Under the pieces are notes generated by a model. The model was not told the origin of the DNA, searched no databases, and saw only the letters and a list, made by a program, of their open reading frames with translations. Positions 6,365-15,916 of a DNA stretch of 42,241 bases are shown here, one piece after another; the stretch's first letter is position 1; each line of letters begins with the position of its first letter. The translations under genes were made by a program, and so were the position numbers. This DNA comes from CAYQOX01 sp964419335. Its GTDB lineage: Bacteria; Hinthialibacterota; Hinthialibacteria; Hinthialibacterales; Hinthialibacteraceae. The stretch is taken from positions 1 through 42,241 of the forward strand of contig CAYQOX010000038.1 of NCBI GenBank assembly GCA_964419335.1, read 5' to 3'.

Positions 6365-9079
6365 ATGAAGAAATATAGCGAGATCTATGTATTCGTGTTT
6401 GTTTTCGCTTTTTGCTGCTTGTTCATTGGTGTCGTTTCAGCGCAGGATCTGAGTTCAGATCTTGAGGGATATTGGAGTTTCGATGACTTTGATGGCACTT
6501 TGGCGGAGGATGTATCCGGGAATGGACGTGATGCTGATGTTCTTGCGGGTGAGCCCCTTCCTGCCGCCGGGAGAAAAGGGAACGGGATTTTCCTGGATGG
6601 GAGTTCGGATTTCCAGGTGCCATGGGAAGGGGTTCAAGGCAATGATCCCCGCACCATTGTTTGCTGGATTAAGACCACCGATGTGGGCGGTGGAATGGTT
6701 GGCTGGGGACAAACGGGTACTGCTGTGAAGTGGCATTTTCGTGTAAATAATTCAACCAACCAACCGGATGAGAGTACGTTTGGTTGTATACGTACAGAAT
6801 ACCAAGGCAGCCAAACCATTGCTTCCACTCCCGTCAACGATGGAGAATGGCACTTTGTGGCTTCGGTATTCGAGGGATTACACCCGTCGGATGTTGTGCA
6901 TTATGTCGATGGTGAGCTCGATCCCAATGGGTGGGTCGGCGATGACACGCTAGAAATTGACACCACTACAACGAGCGAAGAAGAGAATGTTACGATTGGA
7001 AGCCGGCGCCAAGGGACATCGTATGAACGTGTTACGGGTACGATGGATGAGGTTCGCATCTACAGCCGGGCTTTATCGGCAGACGAAATCAAAGCGCTTT
7101 ATGAAGAAGTCGCAGAAATTGTCCAACTCGTGGCGGAGCGTTCTTTCAGCCAGCCCCATGTTGGCCCCGATGGGAGCATCGAGGTGAGCCTTTCAATTCC
7201 GGAAGGTGCGGAAGGATTGACGCTGACGGAAGAGATTCCTGATGGCTGGACGGCCAGTGATATTAGCGATGGGGGGAGTCTCGACGGGAATACGATTACG
7301 TGGGAAATTGCATCCGGTCAAACCTCGGCTTCTTATACCGCTACGGCTTCTGAGGGAGCGGAGGACGCGTTTCATGGTAATTTGGATGGCATAATCACCG
7401 GCGGTGATCTCAAAGTTACGATTTTGAAAGGGGCTGTGGGTGAATTTGAATTCCATGCCGATATAGGTGATACCGGCGTGGAAGGGGATTCATCGTTCAG
7501 CAATGGTGAGTATGTGATTCAAGGCGGCGGTGCCGACATATGGAATACCGCCGATGGTTTTCACTTTGCTTTTAACGAGATTGAAGGACCATTTGTTATG
7601 CGCGGGAATGCGATTCTTTTCAATATCGATAGTACCAATGATTGGTCGAAAGGCGGCTTGATGGTGCGCAATAATCTCACCCCGGGTTCCTCTTATGGTT
7701 ATAACCTGGTGCGAGGGGTTGACCTGCAGATGACTTCTCAAGCGCGGTCGTCTCAAAATGATTCGGCTTTCACCGTGGTGGACTTGGTGGATGACCAGTT
7801 TGGGGATATGGAAATCGAACGGGTTGGGAAAGTGATCAACTACTACTATATCGATTTGGATGGGGATCGGGTTCCCTTTGGTTCTGTCGAATTAGAAGAC
7901 CTCGAAGACCCGGTCTACGCGGGTTTAGCGTGTACCTCTCACGAAGTGGGGGCCTTGAGCGAACTCATATTCATGGATTATGAACTCGAACTCTTAGATT
8001 ACAGTGCTGTGCGCACAATCAATATTCCCAATGAAGCTGGGCTTCTGTTTGGCGAAAGTGCCGAGGTGAGTATCCATATTTTCTTCCGCGATTCCCAGGA
8101 TGTGAATGTTACTGAAGATATTCCCGAGGGATGGACGGTGTCAGCGATTGAGACCACGGCTGGAGAGGCGAGTGTCAATGGTGATGGTGATGTTGCATGG
8201 ACAATTGCTGATTTTGAAGGCGAGGCCACGATTAGTTATGAAGTTACGGCTCCGGAAGAATCAGATTCAGCCGTGATTTCAGCCGAAATATCCGGGACTG
8301 CCAATGGGAACGATATAGAAGGGAGTACGGAGCTATTCGCGCGCGGCTTTGTTTCGCAAGAAATCATTGATCAGCAGGATATTGAATCCAACCTTGAATT
8401 GTACTTGAGCTTTGATAATTGGGATGGCACAGTCGCGGAGGATTTGACCGACAATGGCTATGATGCGAGTCTCATCACGGATGGTGAATCTCCATCCACC
8501 GATGATGCCATTATTGGTCAGGCATTGGACTTTGATGATAACACTACCCTGTCCGTCCCCTGGACCGGGGTACAGGGGAATACCCCACGAACTATCGCTT
8601 TATGGATGAAAACGACCGAAGGCGGCCCGATTTTCGTGGCGTGGGGGAATAATATAGGGGGAGAAAAATGGCATTTCCGTATTAATGATAATGCGGGGAA
8701 CGGGAATGTGGACGCCATTCGCACCGAGTTTGCAGGAGGAAACCAAACCGTGGCGACTTCACCGGTGAATGATGGGGAATGGCATCATATCGCTTCTGTG
8801 TTTGAGGGAGAGCATCCGCAGGATGTGAAGCATTACGTGGATGGGCTTTTCGATCCGAACACATGGTCAGTAGAACCGGATACCATCATCGATACTCTTT
8901 CCGATGAAAATAACAATGTGCACATTGGAAGTGATCCTGGTGGCGGGAGAATGTTCGGCGGTGTCATGGATGAACTGCGTATTTACAGCCGGGCGTTAAG
9001 CCATGAGGAGATTCAGGCCTTGTTCCTTTCCGAAGGTGGAGAGCCTCAGACCTCGGTGGCGGATTATATGTTGTACTAA
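6365..9079 (+). CDS. secreted multidomain protein with terminal LamG (ConA-like) domains
   Basis: The 904-residue product begins with a signal peptide (MKKYSEIYVFVFVFAFCC, ending VVSAQ). The layout is nearly symmetrical: LamG/concanavalin-like domain (about 27-245), Ig-like beta-sandwich (about 250-340, TEEIPDGWTAS), central ConA-like domain resembling DUF1349 (about 355-545), a second Ig-like unit (about 560-650, TEDIPEGWTVS), and a second LamG (about 680-895). The two LamG copies are clearly duplicated: both contain VPW-GVQGN-PRTI, a WHFR strand, PVNDGEWH and RIYSRALS. LamG domains usually bind carbohydrate or mediate adhesion; no catalytic residues are evident. The start at 6365 follows GGAGG at 6351-6355. 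The protein ends in SVADYMLY, similar to the end of the LamG protein at 37834. Likely surface or extracellular; the exact ligand is unknown. Confidence 0.85.
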   Translation: MKKYSEIYVFVFVFAFCCLFIGVVSAQDLSSDLEGYWSFDDFDGTLAEDVSGNGRDADVLAGEPLPAAGRKGNGIFLDGSSDFQVPWEGVQGNDPRTIVCWIKTTDVGGGMVGWGQTGTAVKWHFRVNNSTNQPDESTFGCIRTEYQGSQTIASTPVNDGEWHFVASVFEGLHPSDVVHYVDGELDPNGWVGDDTLEIDTTTTSEEENVTIGSRRQGTSYERVTGTMDEVRIYSRALSADEIKALYEEVAEIVQLVAERSFSQPHVGPDGSIEVSLSIPEGAEGLTLTEEIPDGWTASDISDGGSLDGNTITWEIASGQTSASYTATASEGAEDAFHGNLDGIITGGDLKVTILKGAVGEFEFHADIGDTGVEGDSSFSNGEYVIQGGGADIWNTADGFHFAFNEIEGPFVMRGNAILFNIDSTNDWSKGGLMVRNNLTPGSSYGYNLVRGVDLQMTSQARSSQNDSAFTVVDLVDDQFGDMEIERVGKVINYYYIDLDGDRVPFGSVELEDLEDPVYAGLACTSHEVGALSELIFMDYELELLDYSAVRTINIPNEAGLLFGESAEVSIHIFFRDSQDVNVTEDIPEGWTVSAIETTAGEASVNGDGDVAWTIADFEGEATISYEVTAPEESDSAVISAEISGTANGNDIEGSTELFARGFVSQEIIDQQDIESNLELYLSFDNWDGTVAEDLTDNGYDASLITDGESPSTDDAIIGQALDFDDNTTLSVPWTGVQGNTPRTIALWMKTTEGGPIFVAWGNNIGGEKWHFRINDNAGNGNVDAIRTEFAGGNQTVATSPVNDGEWHHIASVFEGEHPQDVKHYVDGLFDPNTWSVEPDTIIDTLSDENNNVHIGSDPGGGRMFGGVMDELRIYSRALSHEEIQALFLSEGGEPQTSVADYMLY

Positions 9080-9109
9080 GCTAAACGCTAACGAATAGGC
9101 GTCTCAATG

Positions 9110-9149
9110 AAGAAGCCTCCCGGGAGGTTACATTCTCGGGAGGCTTCTT
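9110..9149 (+). terminator. intrinsic terminator after the LamG gene
   Basis: An 11-base perfect stem, GAAGCCTCCCG (9112-9122) with CGGGAGGCTTC (9137-9147), extends by two A-T pairs to 13. The T-tract is short. It separates the LamG gene from the convergent minus-strand gene. Confidence 0.7.
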
Positions 9150-9198
9150 GTGTGAGTGAATGGATTGTGGCGCATCACGAAATCAATGTATAAGCACT

Positions 9199-10101
9199 CT
9201 ACTTTGTCCAGTCTTCAAAGCGTTGGGCAATTTTCGCTGCTTCATGGTTTCCTTCATGCACGATTACGCGGTATTGCAGCGTATGTTTTTCTCCTTGGAA
9301 GATATGCAGTTCTCCGCCTTCTAGCCAGTTCATCTCGGTGGGGGAGAAGAACCCATAATCGCGGGTGAACCATTTGCTCGGGTACCAGGGGTTATCGGGA
9401 TGATCGAAGATCGCTAATCCCTCAGTTTTGCCGTCCCGGGTTCCGTAATAATCGCACCAAGGTGATTTTTTGTTGAAGGTGCCTTTTTCGGAGGTATTCC
9501 CATGGGCGTTGATCAGGGTACCGCCTTCGTTGACCGAGAGTTCCGGGACCATGCGGGCGGAAAAGAGCGAGTGATTGTTATTCAAAATTGTGACATCGAT
9601 CAGCGCCGTCACAGTGACTTTGAAATCGATGATGCGGATATCCTCTGCGGGAGCCGAGATAGTAATCACGCGTTTATCTTTGAAGGGCGAATCTTTCTCG
9701 GGATGCTGCCATTCACACGTATTGGCAATAATAATCTCATCGCCTTCGGTTTGTTTGAGTTCTACTTTTTTCGGAACGATCTGCCCGTGGTTATTGTCTT
9801 GCTGCCAATAGTTTCCGCCGTTGACCCGGTCGCATCCGAAGAAGAGCGAGTGATGATGGGGATAGGGCTGGGAGGTTTCGGTGGTGACGCTTTCGCCCGT
9901 GGCAGGTCCATTGACTGGATAGAAGTAGGGGTACTTTTGCTCTTCGCGGTAACGGTATTCGGTGAACAATTCATCGCCTGCGAACACTTGCACCCGATCA
10001 TCTCGTTTTTTGGCTTTCAGGGTCAGCGGTTCTGCGTTTAACGCGGGTATTAAAATCAGCGAACTCAGCACAAAGCCTAATAAAGATACACATCGTTTCA
10101 T
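9199..10101 (-). CDS. secreted DUF6807 (PmoA-like) family protein
   Basis: The 300-residue protein has a signal peptide (MKRCVSLLGFVLSSLILIPALNA) and matches in style the DUF6807 family, called PmoA-like in some annotations. Supporting features are YFYPVNGPATGESVT, the histidine-rich YPHHHSLFFGCDRVNGGNYW near residue 80, and CDYYGTRDGKTEGLAIFDHPDN in the C-terminal half. The family is common in planctomycete-like genomes beside sugar-handling genes and oxidoreductases; its biochemical role is not established. The gene follows the Gfo/Idh/MocA gene after a 23-base gap, and its ATG has a GAGAGG ribosome binding site, so the two form an operon. Both products look exported, which suggests a shared extracytoplasmic role in carbohydrate turnover (inference). 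Confidence 0.8.
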   Translation of the reverse strand: MKRCVSLLGFVLSSLILIPALNAEPLTLKAKKRDDRVQVFAGDELFTEYRYREEQKYPYFYPVNGPATGESVTTETSQPYPHHHSLFFGCDRVNGGNYWQQDNNHGQIVPKKVELKQTEGDEIIIANTCEWQHPEKDSPFKDKRVITISAPAEDIRIIDFKVTVTALIDVTILNNNHSLFSARMVPELSVNEGGTLINAHGNTSEKGTFNKKSPWCDYYGTRDGKTEGLAIFDHPDNPWYPSKWFTRDYGFFSPTEMNWLEGGELHIFQGEKHTLQYRVIVHEGNHEAAKIAQRFEDWTK

Positions 10102-10124
10102 AACGTCTTTCCTCTCTGTATGGT

Positions 10125-11339
10125 TTAAACTGAATAAAGTTCTCGCTTGGTGGAATCAAACCCCAAACGTTTTCCTAATCGAATAGATTCTGCCACCATG
10201 ATTCCTGCTACAGAATGGGCATAGCCCATGCGAACCGGGCAACGAGGCTCTTTTCGGGTACGTACGCAATCGAGGAAATTGTGCATGTGGGAGGTGCTTT
10301 TGACCGCTTCGATTGTCTTTTCTTCTTCAATCTGGTTTTCTCCTGCGCCGCCGTCTCCAGACAAGACCCGATTCCATACATCCAGTTTGCCGTGGGTGCC
10401 GTAAAAGATGCAATGGGTGTCGGCGGAGTTGCAAAGGCTCATGGAAAAGTTTAGCTGCCAGCCTTTGGGGTAATTCATAATCGCGCCCAGGGTGTCGAAG
10501 GTTTGGCGTCCGTCCTCGTGCCAATGATACACATTGCCGCTGGCGCAAACCGCCGCGGGGTAAAGGTCTTCCATGTACCATGCGACTAAATTGAGGTAAT
10601 GGGACATCCACAGTCCCGGCAGTCCGTTGGTATAATCACGATAGAGATACCAGCGTTTGAAGCGTTTGGGATCAAAGGAACGCGGGGGGGCGTGCATTTG
10701 AAATCGATCCCAATTCACCTCATCCTTTTTGACATCGGAATAATTTTTCCGCCAGCGTGGTTGGTTGAAGTTCTGGGAAATTTGCACGCGGGTAATGTTT
10801 CCCAGTACCCCTGATTGCACTACATCGGCACAAGCGATAAAGTTGCCGTCGCTGCGCCATTGGGTGCCAACTTGGACGATGGAATGGTTGTCTTTCACCG
10901 CATCCACCGCGGCGTTGGCTTCTTGTAAATCGACGGCCATGGGTTTTTCGCAGAAGACATCTTTTCCGGCTTGCGCCATTTCTTTTAAGATACGCGCATG
11001 GCTGAAGTCTGGGGTGGCAATGGTGACCGCGTGGATGTCGTCGCGGTCGAACAGTTCACGGTAATCCTCTAGTTGATCCGGCTTCTTTCCTTGGGATTGT
11101 TCCACCGTGGCTGCCGCTCGTTCACGGGCGGGTTTCCATACATCGGCCACCGCGCGAATTTCCACGTTTAGATCTTCGCAGGCCATGATTTCGCGTATAT
11201 GACCCGATCCACGTACGCCGCAGCCAATGACGGCCACGCCCAATTTCTCATTGGCCTTGGTCTCAGAGGCGATAGAAAGTTTGCCCATGGCAAGAGCGCT
11301 TAAGGCCAAACTCTGCTTTGTGAATTCTCGACGCTTCAT
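10125..11339 (-). CDS. Gfo/Idh/MocA family oxidoreductase with Tat-type leader
   Basis: The product, about 404 residues, starts MKRREFTKQSLALSALAMG, a twin-arginine leader. A Rossmann NAD(P)-binding motif (GVAVIGCGVRGSGH) follows, then the family motif CEKPMAV in the nucleotide-binding half and a C-terminal alpha/beta domain. Enzymes of this family oxidise, reduce or dehydrate sugars and related polyols with tightly bound cofactor; the substrate cannot be read from sequence. The start at 11339 is chosen because AGGAG lies six bases upstream and the twin-arginine motif is then at the very N-terminus; an in-frame ATG 21 bases further upstream is less likely. It is the first gene of a two-gene operon with the DUF6807 gene. 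Confidence 0.88.
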   Translation of the reverse strand: MKRREFTKQSLALSALAMGKLSIASETKANEKLGVAVIGCGVRGSGHIREIMACEDLNVEIRAVADVWKPARERAAATVEQSQGKKPDQLEDYRELFDRDDIHAVTIATPDFSHARILKEMAQAGKDVFCEKPMAVDLQEANAAVDAVKDNHSIVQVGTQWRSDGNFIACADVVQSGVLGNITRVQISQNFNQPRWRKNYSDVKKDEVNWDRFQMHAPPRSFDPKRFKRWYLYRDYTNGLPGLWMSHYLNLVAWYMEDLYPAAVCASGNVYHWHEDGRQTFDTLGAIMNYPKGWQLNFSMSLCNSADTHCIFYGTHGKLDVWNRVLSGDGGAGENQIEEEKTIEAVKSTSHMHNFLDCVRTRKEPRCPVRMGYAHSVAGIMVAESIRLGKRLGFDSTKRELYSV

Positions 11340-11450
11340 CTTCAACTCCTCCCTGCTCATTTTTTCTTGTTTATTCTATCCCTCACCCTTCTATCAATGT
11401 TTCCATCCGGGGGCAGGAAATGCTAGGGTAAAACGGCAACGTTTCCGGGA

Positions 11451-11969
11451 TTATGAATGTTTTAGCCGCATTTCCAATTCCATAATGGCTTCTTCTTGCC
11501 AATGGGTTTCAATCGCACTAGGCTGTGGTTGCCGAACTGCCTTTATAGCCTTTTCGGCGGTAAATCCCTTGCTTACCAGATAACAGGCGAGCATGGTGCC
11601 GGTGCGGCCGGAGCCGCTCAGGCAATGGACGACTAGGGGGCTTCCCTCTTGGATATTCTGATGCGCGAAGTTTAAAAACGCATCGATTTGGCTTGGGGTT
11701 GGGGCGGTCATATCGGGAACGGGGATATGAAAATATTCAAGACCCGCATCAAGAAGAGGTTTGGAAGCGATTGGTTCTTCTGTCAAAGTGACCACCGCGC
11801 CGATTCCCAAACATTTGAGTTCGTTGATCTCTCTTTGAATTTCCTCAAGGAGTGTTTGTTCTGGTGACTGCGTCGGGGGAGCCGAGCGAGAAGATGTAGG
11901 TAGTGCCATTCCTGCGATTTCGTGATTAATCACCCAATAAAAATTCGATAACATAAATCCATTTTCCAT
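11451..11969 (-). CDS. DUSP23-like dual-specificity protein phosphatase
   Basis: This is a compact cysteine-dependent phosphatase of about 172 residues. The P-loop VHCLSGSGRTGTMLACYLV gives the HCxxGxxR signature, with the Cys as nucleophile. The upstream IPVPDMTAPTPSQIDAF supplies the general-acid Asp, and PSAIETHWQEEAI follows. NFYWVINHEIAGMALP at the start and ACYLV after the P-loop strongly recall the eukaryotic DUSP23/VHZ subfamily. The frame is open further upstream, but that part overlaps the preceding gene. The ATG at 11969, eight bases after the upstream stop, or the one at 11954 (MLSNFYWV), is the likely start. It is downstream of, and presumably co-transcribed with, the large membrane protein gene. 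It would remove phosphate from Ser/Thr/Tyr or from a non-protein phosphate in the cytoplasm. Confidence 0.85.
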   Translation of the reverse strand: MENGFMLSNFYWVINHEIAGMALPTSSRSAPPTQSPEQTLLEEIQREINELKCLGIGAVVTLTEEPIASKPLLDAGLEYFHIPVPDMTAPTPSQIDAFLNFAHQNIQEGSPLVVHCLSGSGRTGTMLACYLVSKGFTAEKAIKAVRQPQPSAIETHWQEEAIMELEMRLKHS

Positions 11970-11977
11970 TCGTTTTC

Positions 11978-14900
11978 TTAATGGTTGTACTGCAGGAGAT
12001 CTTTTGGCGTGAGCAATTCTGTGATCGCCTCTAAGAAAAGGGATTGATCTACGATCAATATTTGGCAAGTGGCTTCGGCTCGAATCATTCCTTTGTAAGG
12101 CCTATGATCCAAACAGGCTTCCAATCCCACCAGCGAACCGGGGTGTAAGGTCTTTTGGTGATCATTGGAAACATTGACCGCTTTCCCTGCCAAGAAGATG
12201 GCGATTTCAGAGGGATGATCGTCTTTACCCAAGCGCAAGGTTTCCCCCTCGTACAGCGTGATCTGCTGGGATTCGAGATACACTCGTGTGCTTAAGGAGG
12301 GGTTGAACTCCCGACATACTTGGGTACGCTCCAATTGCTGCAGCCAAAACGCTCCTGATTCTGTTTCGATCAATATATCATGGGTTTTCTTAAGTTGAAA
12401 GCGAACGTCTTCTTGGTGGACGCATAAAGCCAAGACCGGCTCCAATGCCCGCACCGAGGCGGTGCGGCGTTCACCGGATAAAAAGCCGATTTCGCCAATG
12501 AAATCCCCCTCGTGTAATATTGCCCTTACTGTTCGTCCCCAGGGGGTGTCTTCTTCGACGATCACCTGTCCGGAGACGAGAATAAATAGATATTGGCCGA
12601 TTTCATTCTGTTCGATGATTGGGTCGTGTTTATCGAAGAGAGTGATACGGGTATAGGGTTCGATCCTCTCGATATGGGGGATATGAGCAAAAGTGGGAAC
12701 GTGTTGAAGCCGATGGGAGATGGTTTCCTCAGTCCAATCCGTCATTCGGGGGACAGAAACCGAGACGGGTAGTAATGAAAAGAGTTGACGGGTCATTTTC
12801 CAAGGGAGGTTAAGAATGGTTCGGCGTACGATCGCCCGCATCGCTCGAGGTCCAGAAAAGTGGTACAGTTCATAAAGAGCGCGCCGGAGGCTTTCATCTC
12901 CGTCCGCGTGTTTGGAAATCTTAGGCAGGCATCCATATAAAGTTCGAGCAGATTCTAATAGTCTTTTATAAACAACTTTTATGTCATTGTGAGTTGGCAA
13001 GGCTGTAATTCGAAAAAGACTTTCCATATTTAACGCTGTCTTCGAGTTCCCCGAAAGACGCAGGAGGATTCCTCCCATGGCGAGGAGGGTGCCGTGGGCT
13101 ATCATCCCGGTGCGGATGCTATGGGTGAAGGGAAAGGTTTCTTTCAGATAGCCGGCGGGAAAGATAAGCAACACGGCGGAAAGGCATAAAATCGTCGAGT
13201 GATTGCGTAAACTGCCCCGGTAGGCGGTACCTCCAATCAAGGTTATGCCCAAAAGCAGGGTGAGCCATTGGGCGGTGAGCCCGAATCCGCTTTCTTGAAA
13301 GGGGAGTTTCAAGATAAGCATGATAAAGAGAATGACGGTGATCAGGGGAGCCGCACCCCGGCGCAGCCACATGCTAAAGTTCCATTCGGGTTTTTCGAAA
13401 CGAAAGCCATAAAGGACGATGGTATAAAATAATATTCCCGCGGCAATGAGGATTCCTAAGCCTTGGACAAAACCCAGAGAAAAGGAGATGGTGGGCTTGT
13501 CCATCTCGGTGAGCAAGAAGTTGTTGTCCGCTTGGGTGGTAGGGAGAACTCTTTCCATCACACTACCCCATAGGATTAACCACCCCCCTAGAAACACGAA
13601 GGCGAAGTTTATCCAACACTCGAATCCATTGCCTTCTTTCCACCATGAGAAAATGCCGAGTGCTGCCAGTATTGCTCCAAAAATGAATATTGAGTTTTCG
13701 AGCAGCCAGGGGGCGTATTCTTCGGTTCCCCAAAGGGTTCTAATAGATAATAAACAAAGAAAGGCCATGAGTAAGGAGACGATTAAATGATCCCGCTGGG
13801 GCCAAAAGCGCGATCTCATTTCGCGGTAGATCTCGCGGGATATCCATAGGAAAAAGGTTATAAAAACAGAAACTAAGGTGGCGCCTCCAAGGGCGAAGAG
13901 GGAAAACAATAATATCAGTAAGTAGGAATTTTCTTCTTGCAAGAAGTGATTTACCAATACCGGGAGGTTCCAGCGAAAAGAGAGGGTCAGGAGTCGAAGT
14001 AGAATAAGGGTTTCGATGATCGTCCAAATCCCCCACGTGAAAAGCATGCGTTCGTAAGGATCTTTACCTACGGTATATTGAATTAAGTTGCGAAAGGCAT
14101 TTCGTACCGCCTGCATCGCAATTTTAAAAACTGATTCACCCCGTAGACGAAGCATGATATCGCGGGAGAGTAAGGTGGAAATCCAGGGCGCCACCAAGAG
14201 GAGACATACGACCCACCAAGAGCAAGCGAGATGAAACAACCATTCACGCCTTAATCCTTCACTCTTCCCGGCAAGGAGAAAACTCACCCCGGCCATCAGC
14301 AGTAATGTTGACACGGGAGCCAGGGCGCATAGTAATCCACGGTACCAGGGCAAGGTTCGCAGCCGGCGGCCATCTAAGCGAAAAATTGGTAGTCCAAAGC
14401 GATAGTCAATCGCACAGCGCACGGGCTTGGGATATAGGGTACGTAACATCATTACCCCAAACCAGGAAGTAAAGATGTATCCCCCGAGAATGGCGAAGAT
14501 CACCACGAGCAGCGCTAGCGCCACGGACTGATGGATTAAGAAGGGGGTTTCGCTGTAGAAAAGATTATACTTTGAGAGTAAGGCAAAAAGAAATAGAGCC
14601 CAGCCCATTCCTTGAAAGTAGGGGGTAATGATAATCCGACCCAACCAAGTTTCAAGAGAACCGATGATGGGTTTGAATTGAAAGGAGGAGTACGAGGAGG
14701 CTTGCTTGCCGCCCCAATAGCCCTCACCGACGAGGCTCCACTTCACGCCCCAGGGGCTAACATGGAGAAACCCGAAGCGGTCGAGATCCCAAAGAAGCCG
14801 GCGCACGCAGGAGAATCTTGTGATTTCATCCTGGGCTACGATTTTTAAAATATCGCTTAGGCTCCGCTCTCCATCGATTAATTCCACTACGCGTTTTTCT

Positions 14901-15031
14901 TCGTGGTTGATGCCTAGGGCGGCGCCGCTCTCTTCTTCGATCAACATCAACTCGGTGGGGTGATCCTCCGAAGGGCGGATAGAATACGAGCGTAGTTTGG
15001 GTTGAAATGTAAAAAAAGATGATGAAGTCAT
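11978..15031 (-). CDS. large polytopic membrane protein: PqqD-like domain, degenerate M50-like core, two cyclic-nucleotide-binding folds
   Basis: The 1017-residue protein has four regions. Residues 25-95 resemble the PqqD winged helix (LGINHEEKRVVELIDGERSLSDI). Residues 130-290 resemble the membrane core of M50/site-2 peptidases, including FGLPIFRLDGR (212-222) and ALAPVSTLLL (236-245, like the AGP motif). Where HExxH should be (about 185-196) the sequence is YIFTSWFGVMML, so the zinc site is absent. Residues 320-660 carry many more hydrophobic segments. Residues 785-890 form a cyclic-nucleotide-binding domain with GEIGFLSGERRTASVRA, which keeps the phosphate-binding Glu847 and Arg856. Residues 905-1005 form a second, degenerate copy without the arginine. 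PqqD/M50/cNMP combinations occur in peptide-maturation-like proteins; this one may be a sensor or transporter rather than a protease. No clear ribosome binding site precedes the start. Confidence 0.7.
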   Translation of the reverse strand: MTSSSFFTFQPKLRSYSIRPSEDHPTELMLIEEESGAALGINHEEKRVVELIDGERSLSDILKIVAQDEITRFSCVRRLLWDLDRFGFLHVSPWGVKWSLVGEGYWGGKQASSYSSFQFKPIIGSLETWLGRIIITPYFQGMGWALFLFALLSKYNLFYSETPFLIHQSVALALLVVIFAILGGYIFTSWFGVMMLRTLYPKPVRCAIDYRFGLPIFRLDGRRLRTLPWYRGLLCALAPVSTLLLMAGVSFLLAGKSEGLRREWLFHLACSWWVVCLLLVAPWISTLLSRDIMLRLRGESVFKIAMQAVRNAFRNLIQYTVGKDPYERMLFTWGIWTIIETLILLRLLTLSFRWNLPVLVNHFLQEENSYLLILLFSLFALGGATLVSVFITFFLWISREIYREMRSRFWPQRDHLIVSLLMAFLCLLSIRTLWGTEEYAPWLLENSIFIFGAILAALGIFSWWKEGNGFECWINFAFVFLGGWLILWGSVMERVLPTTQADNNFLLTEMDKPTISFSLGFVQGLGILIAAGILFYTIVLYGFRFEKPEWNFSMWLRRGAAPLITVILFIMLILKLPFQESGFGLTAQWLTLLLGITLIGGTAYRGSLRNHSTILCLSAVLLIFPAGYLKETFPFTHSIRTGMIAHGTLLAMGGILLRLSGNSKTALNMESLFRITALPTHNDIKVVYKRLLESARTLYGCLPKISKHADGDESLRRALYELYHFSGPRAMRAIVRRTILNLPWKMTRQLFSLLPVSVSVPRMTDWTEETISHRLQHVPTFAHIPHIERIEPYTRITLFDKHDPIIEQNEIGQYLFILVSGQVIVEEDTPWGRTVRAILHEGDFIGEIGFLSGERRTASVRALEPVLALCVHQEDVRFQLKKTHDILIETESGAFWLQQLERTQVCREFNPSLSTRVYLESQQITLYEGETLRLGKDDHPSEIAIFLAGKAVNVSNDHQKTLHPGSLVGLEACLDHRPYKGMIRAEATCQILIVDQSLFLEAITELLTPKDLLQYNH

Positions 15032-15201
15032 GTGTACAATAATTTGGTGAATGTTTGTTTCTTCGAATTAAGCTTCTTAAGTGAATGCACCGATGTTGTT
15101 AAAAAGTTACATTTTTTTTCATCACGAGTTGTTGAACCCAAGACAGACCATTAAGCCTACCAAACCCTGTCTCAAAAATCAATTCAATACGAGGCGATTG
15201 A

Positions 15202-15916
15202 TTATTCGATGATCCGATGCACTCGCTCTCGATACGAATGTTCGTGCAAGACTCTCTTCTGCCCGGCAAGGGCGAGTTTATACCGCTTATCTTCATTTTC
15301 TAAGTAATACAGTGTTTTATCACGAAGTTCTTCCGGTGTGCGAAAGACATCGAGTTCTTCTCCCACGCGAAACATCTCTTGGAGAAAAGGCCGATCCTCG
15401 GTTAGTAAAAATCCTCCACATGCCATGACAACCAGCATGCGAACGGTGGGTGAATTAACGCATTGGACATTAAACAAATTAACATTAATGCGGCTGCGCT
15501 GATAAATCCAGGGGGTTTCATGATGAAAATGGGTAGAGCGGCCGATAAAACATTCCCGTAGTTTTCCTACTAAAGCATCAAATGACCAGCATACGTCGCC
15601 GTAAATACGCAAAGGGAAATCTACCAGCGCGGAGAGAAAAAACACCCGATGAGCGAAGGTGGTCATAATCTTCTAAGAGCATGACCCGTTGTGAGGGTGA
15701 ATTGACATTCAGGATTGTATAGTGCATTAATTCGTCGTAGTCGATCCTCTCGCCGCGTCCGCATTTCGATTCCACCCTATCGCGGAGGGAGGCGTAGGGG
15801 GGGTCTCCTCGAGCGATCGATTGCATGTACTGTTCGTTATAGCGTTGAATCCCAGTGGAGCCGACGAACGTAATTCCCAAGTTTTGTTCTCTTTGTCTTT
15901 GCAAAAAGTCAAGCAA
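15202..15916 (-). pseudogene. frameshifted relic of a CgeB-like glycosyltransferase
   Basis: Two overlapping minus-strand frames together read as one protein. The upstream frame (from 15916) gives FLQRQREQNLGITFVGSTG and ends in VMLLEDYDHL. The downstream frame (15666 to 15202) gives RVFFLSALVDFPLRIYGD, then RINVNLFNVQCVNSPTVRMLVVMACGGFLLTEDR, and ends in LALAGQKRVLHEHSYRERV. The second part is typical of the Glyco_trans_1_2/CgeB C-terminal domain that transfers sugars from nucleotide donors. The frame changes between about 15650 and 15672. The N-terminal half of a normal enzyme (usually 350 or more residues) is missing too, and the upstream DNA is AT-rich and non-coding. A sequencing error could explain the shift but not the truncation. 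Probably non-functional. Confidence 0.7.
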
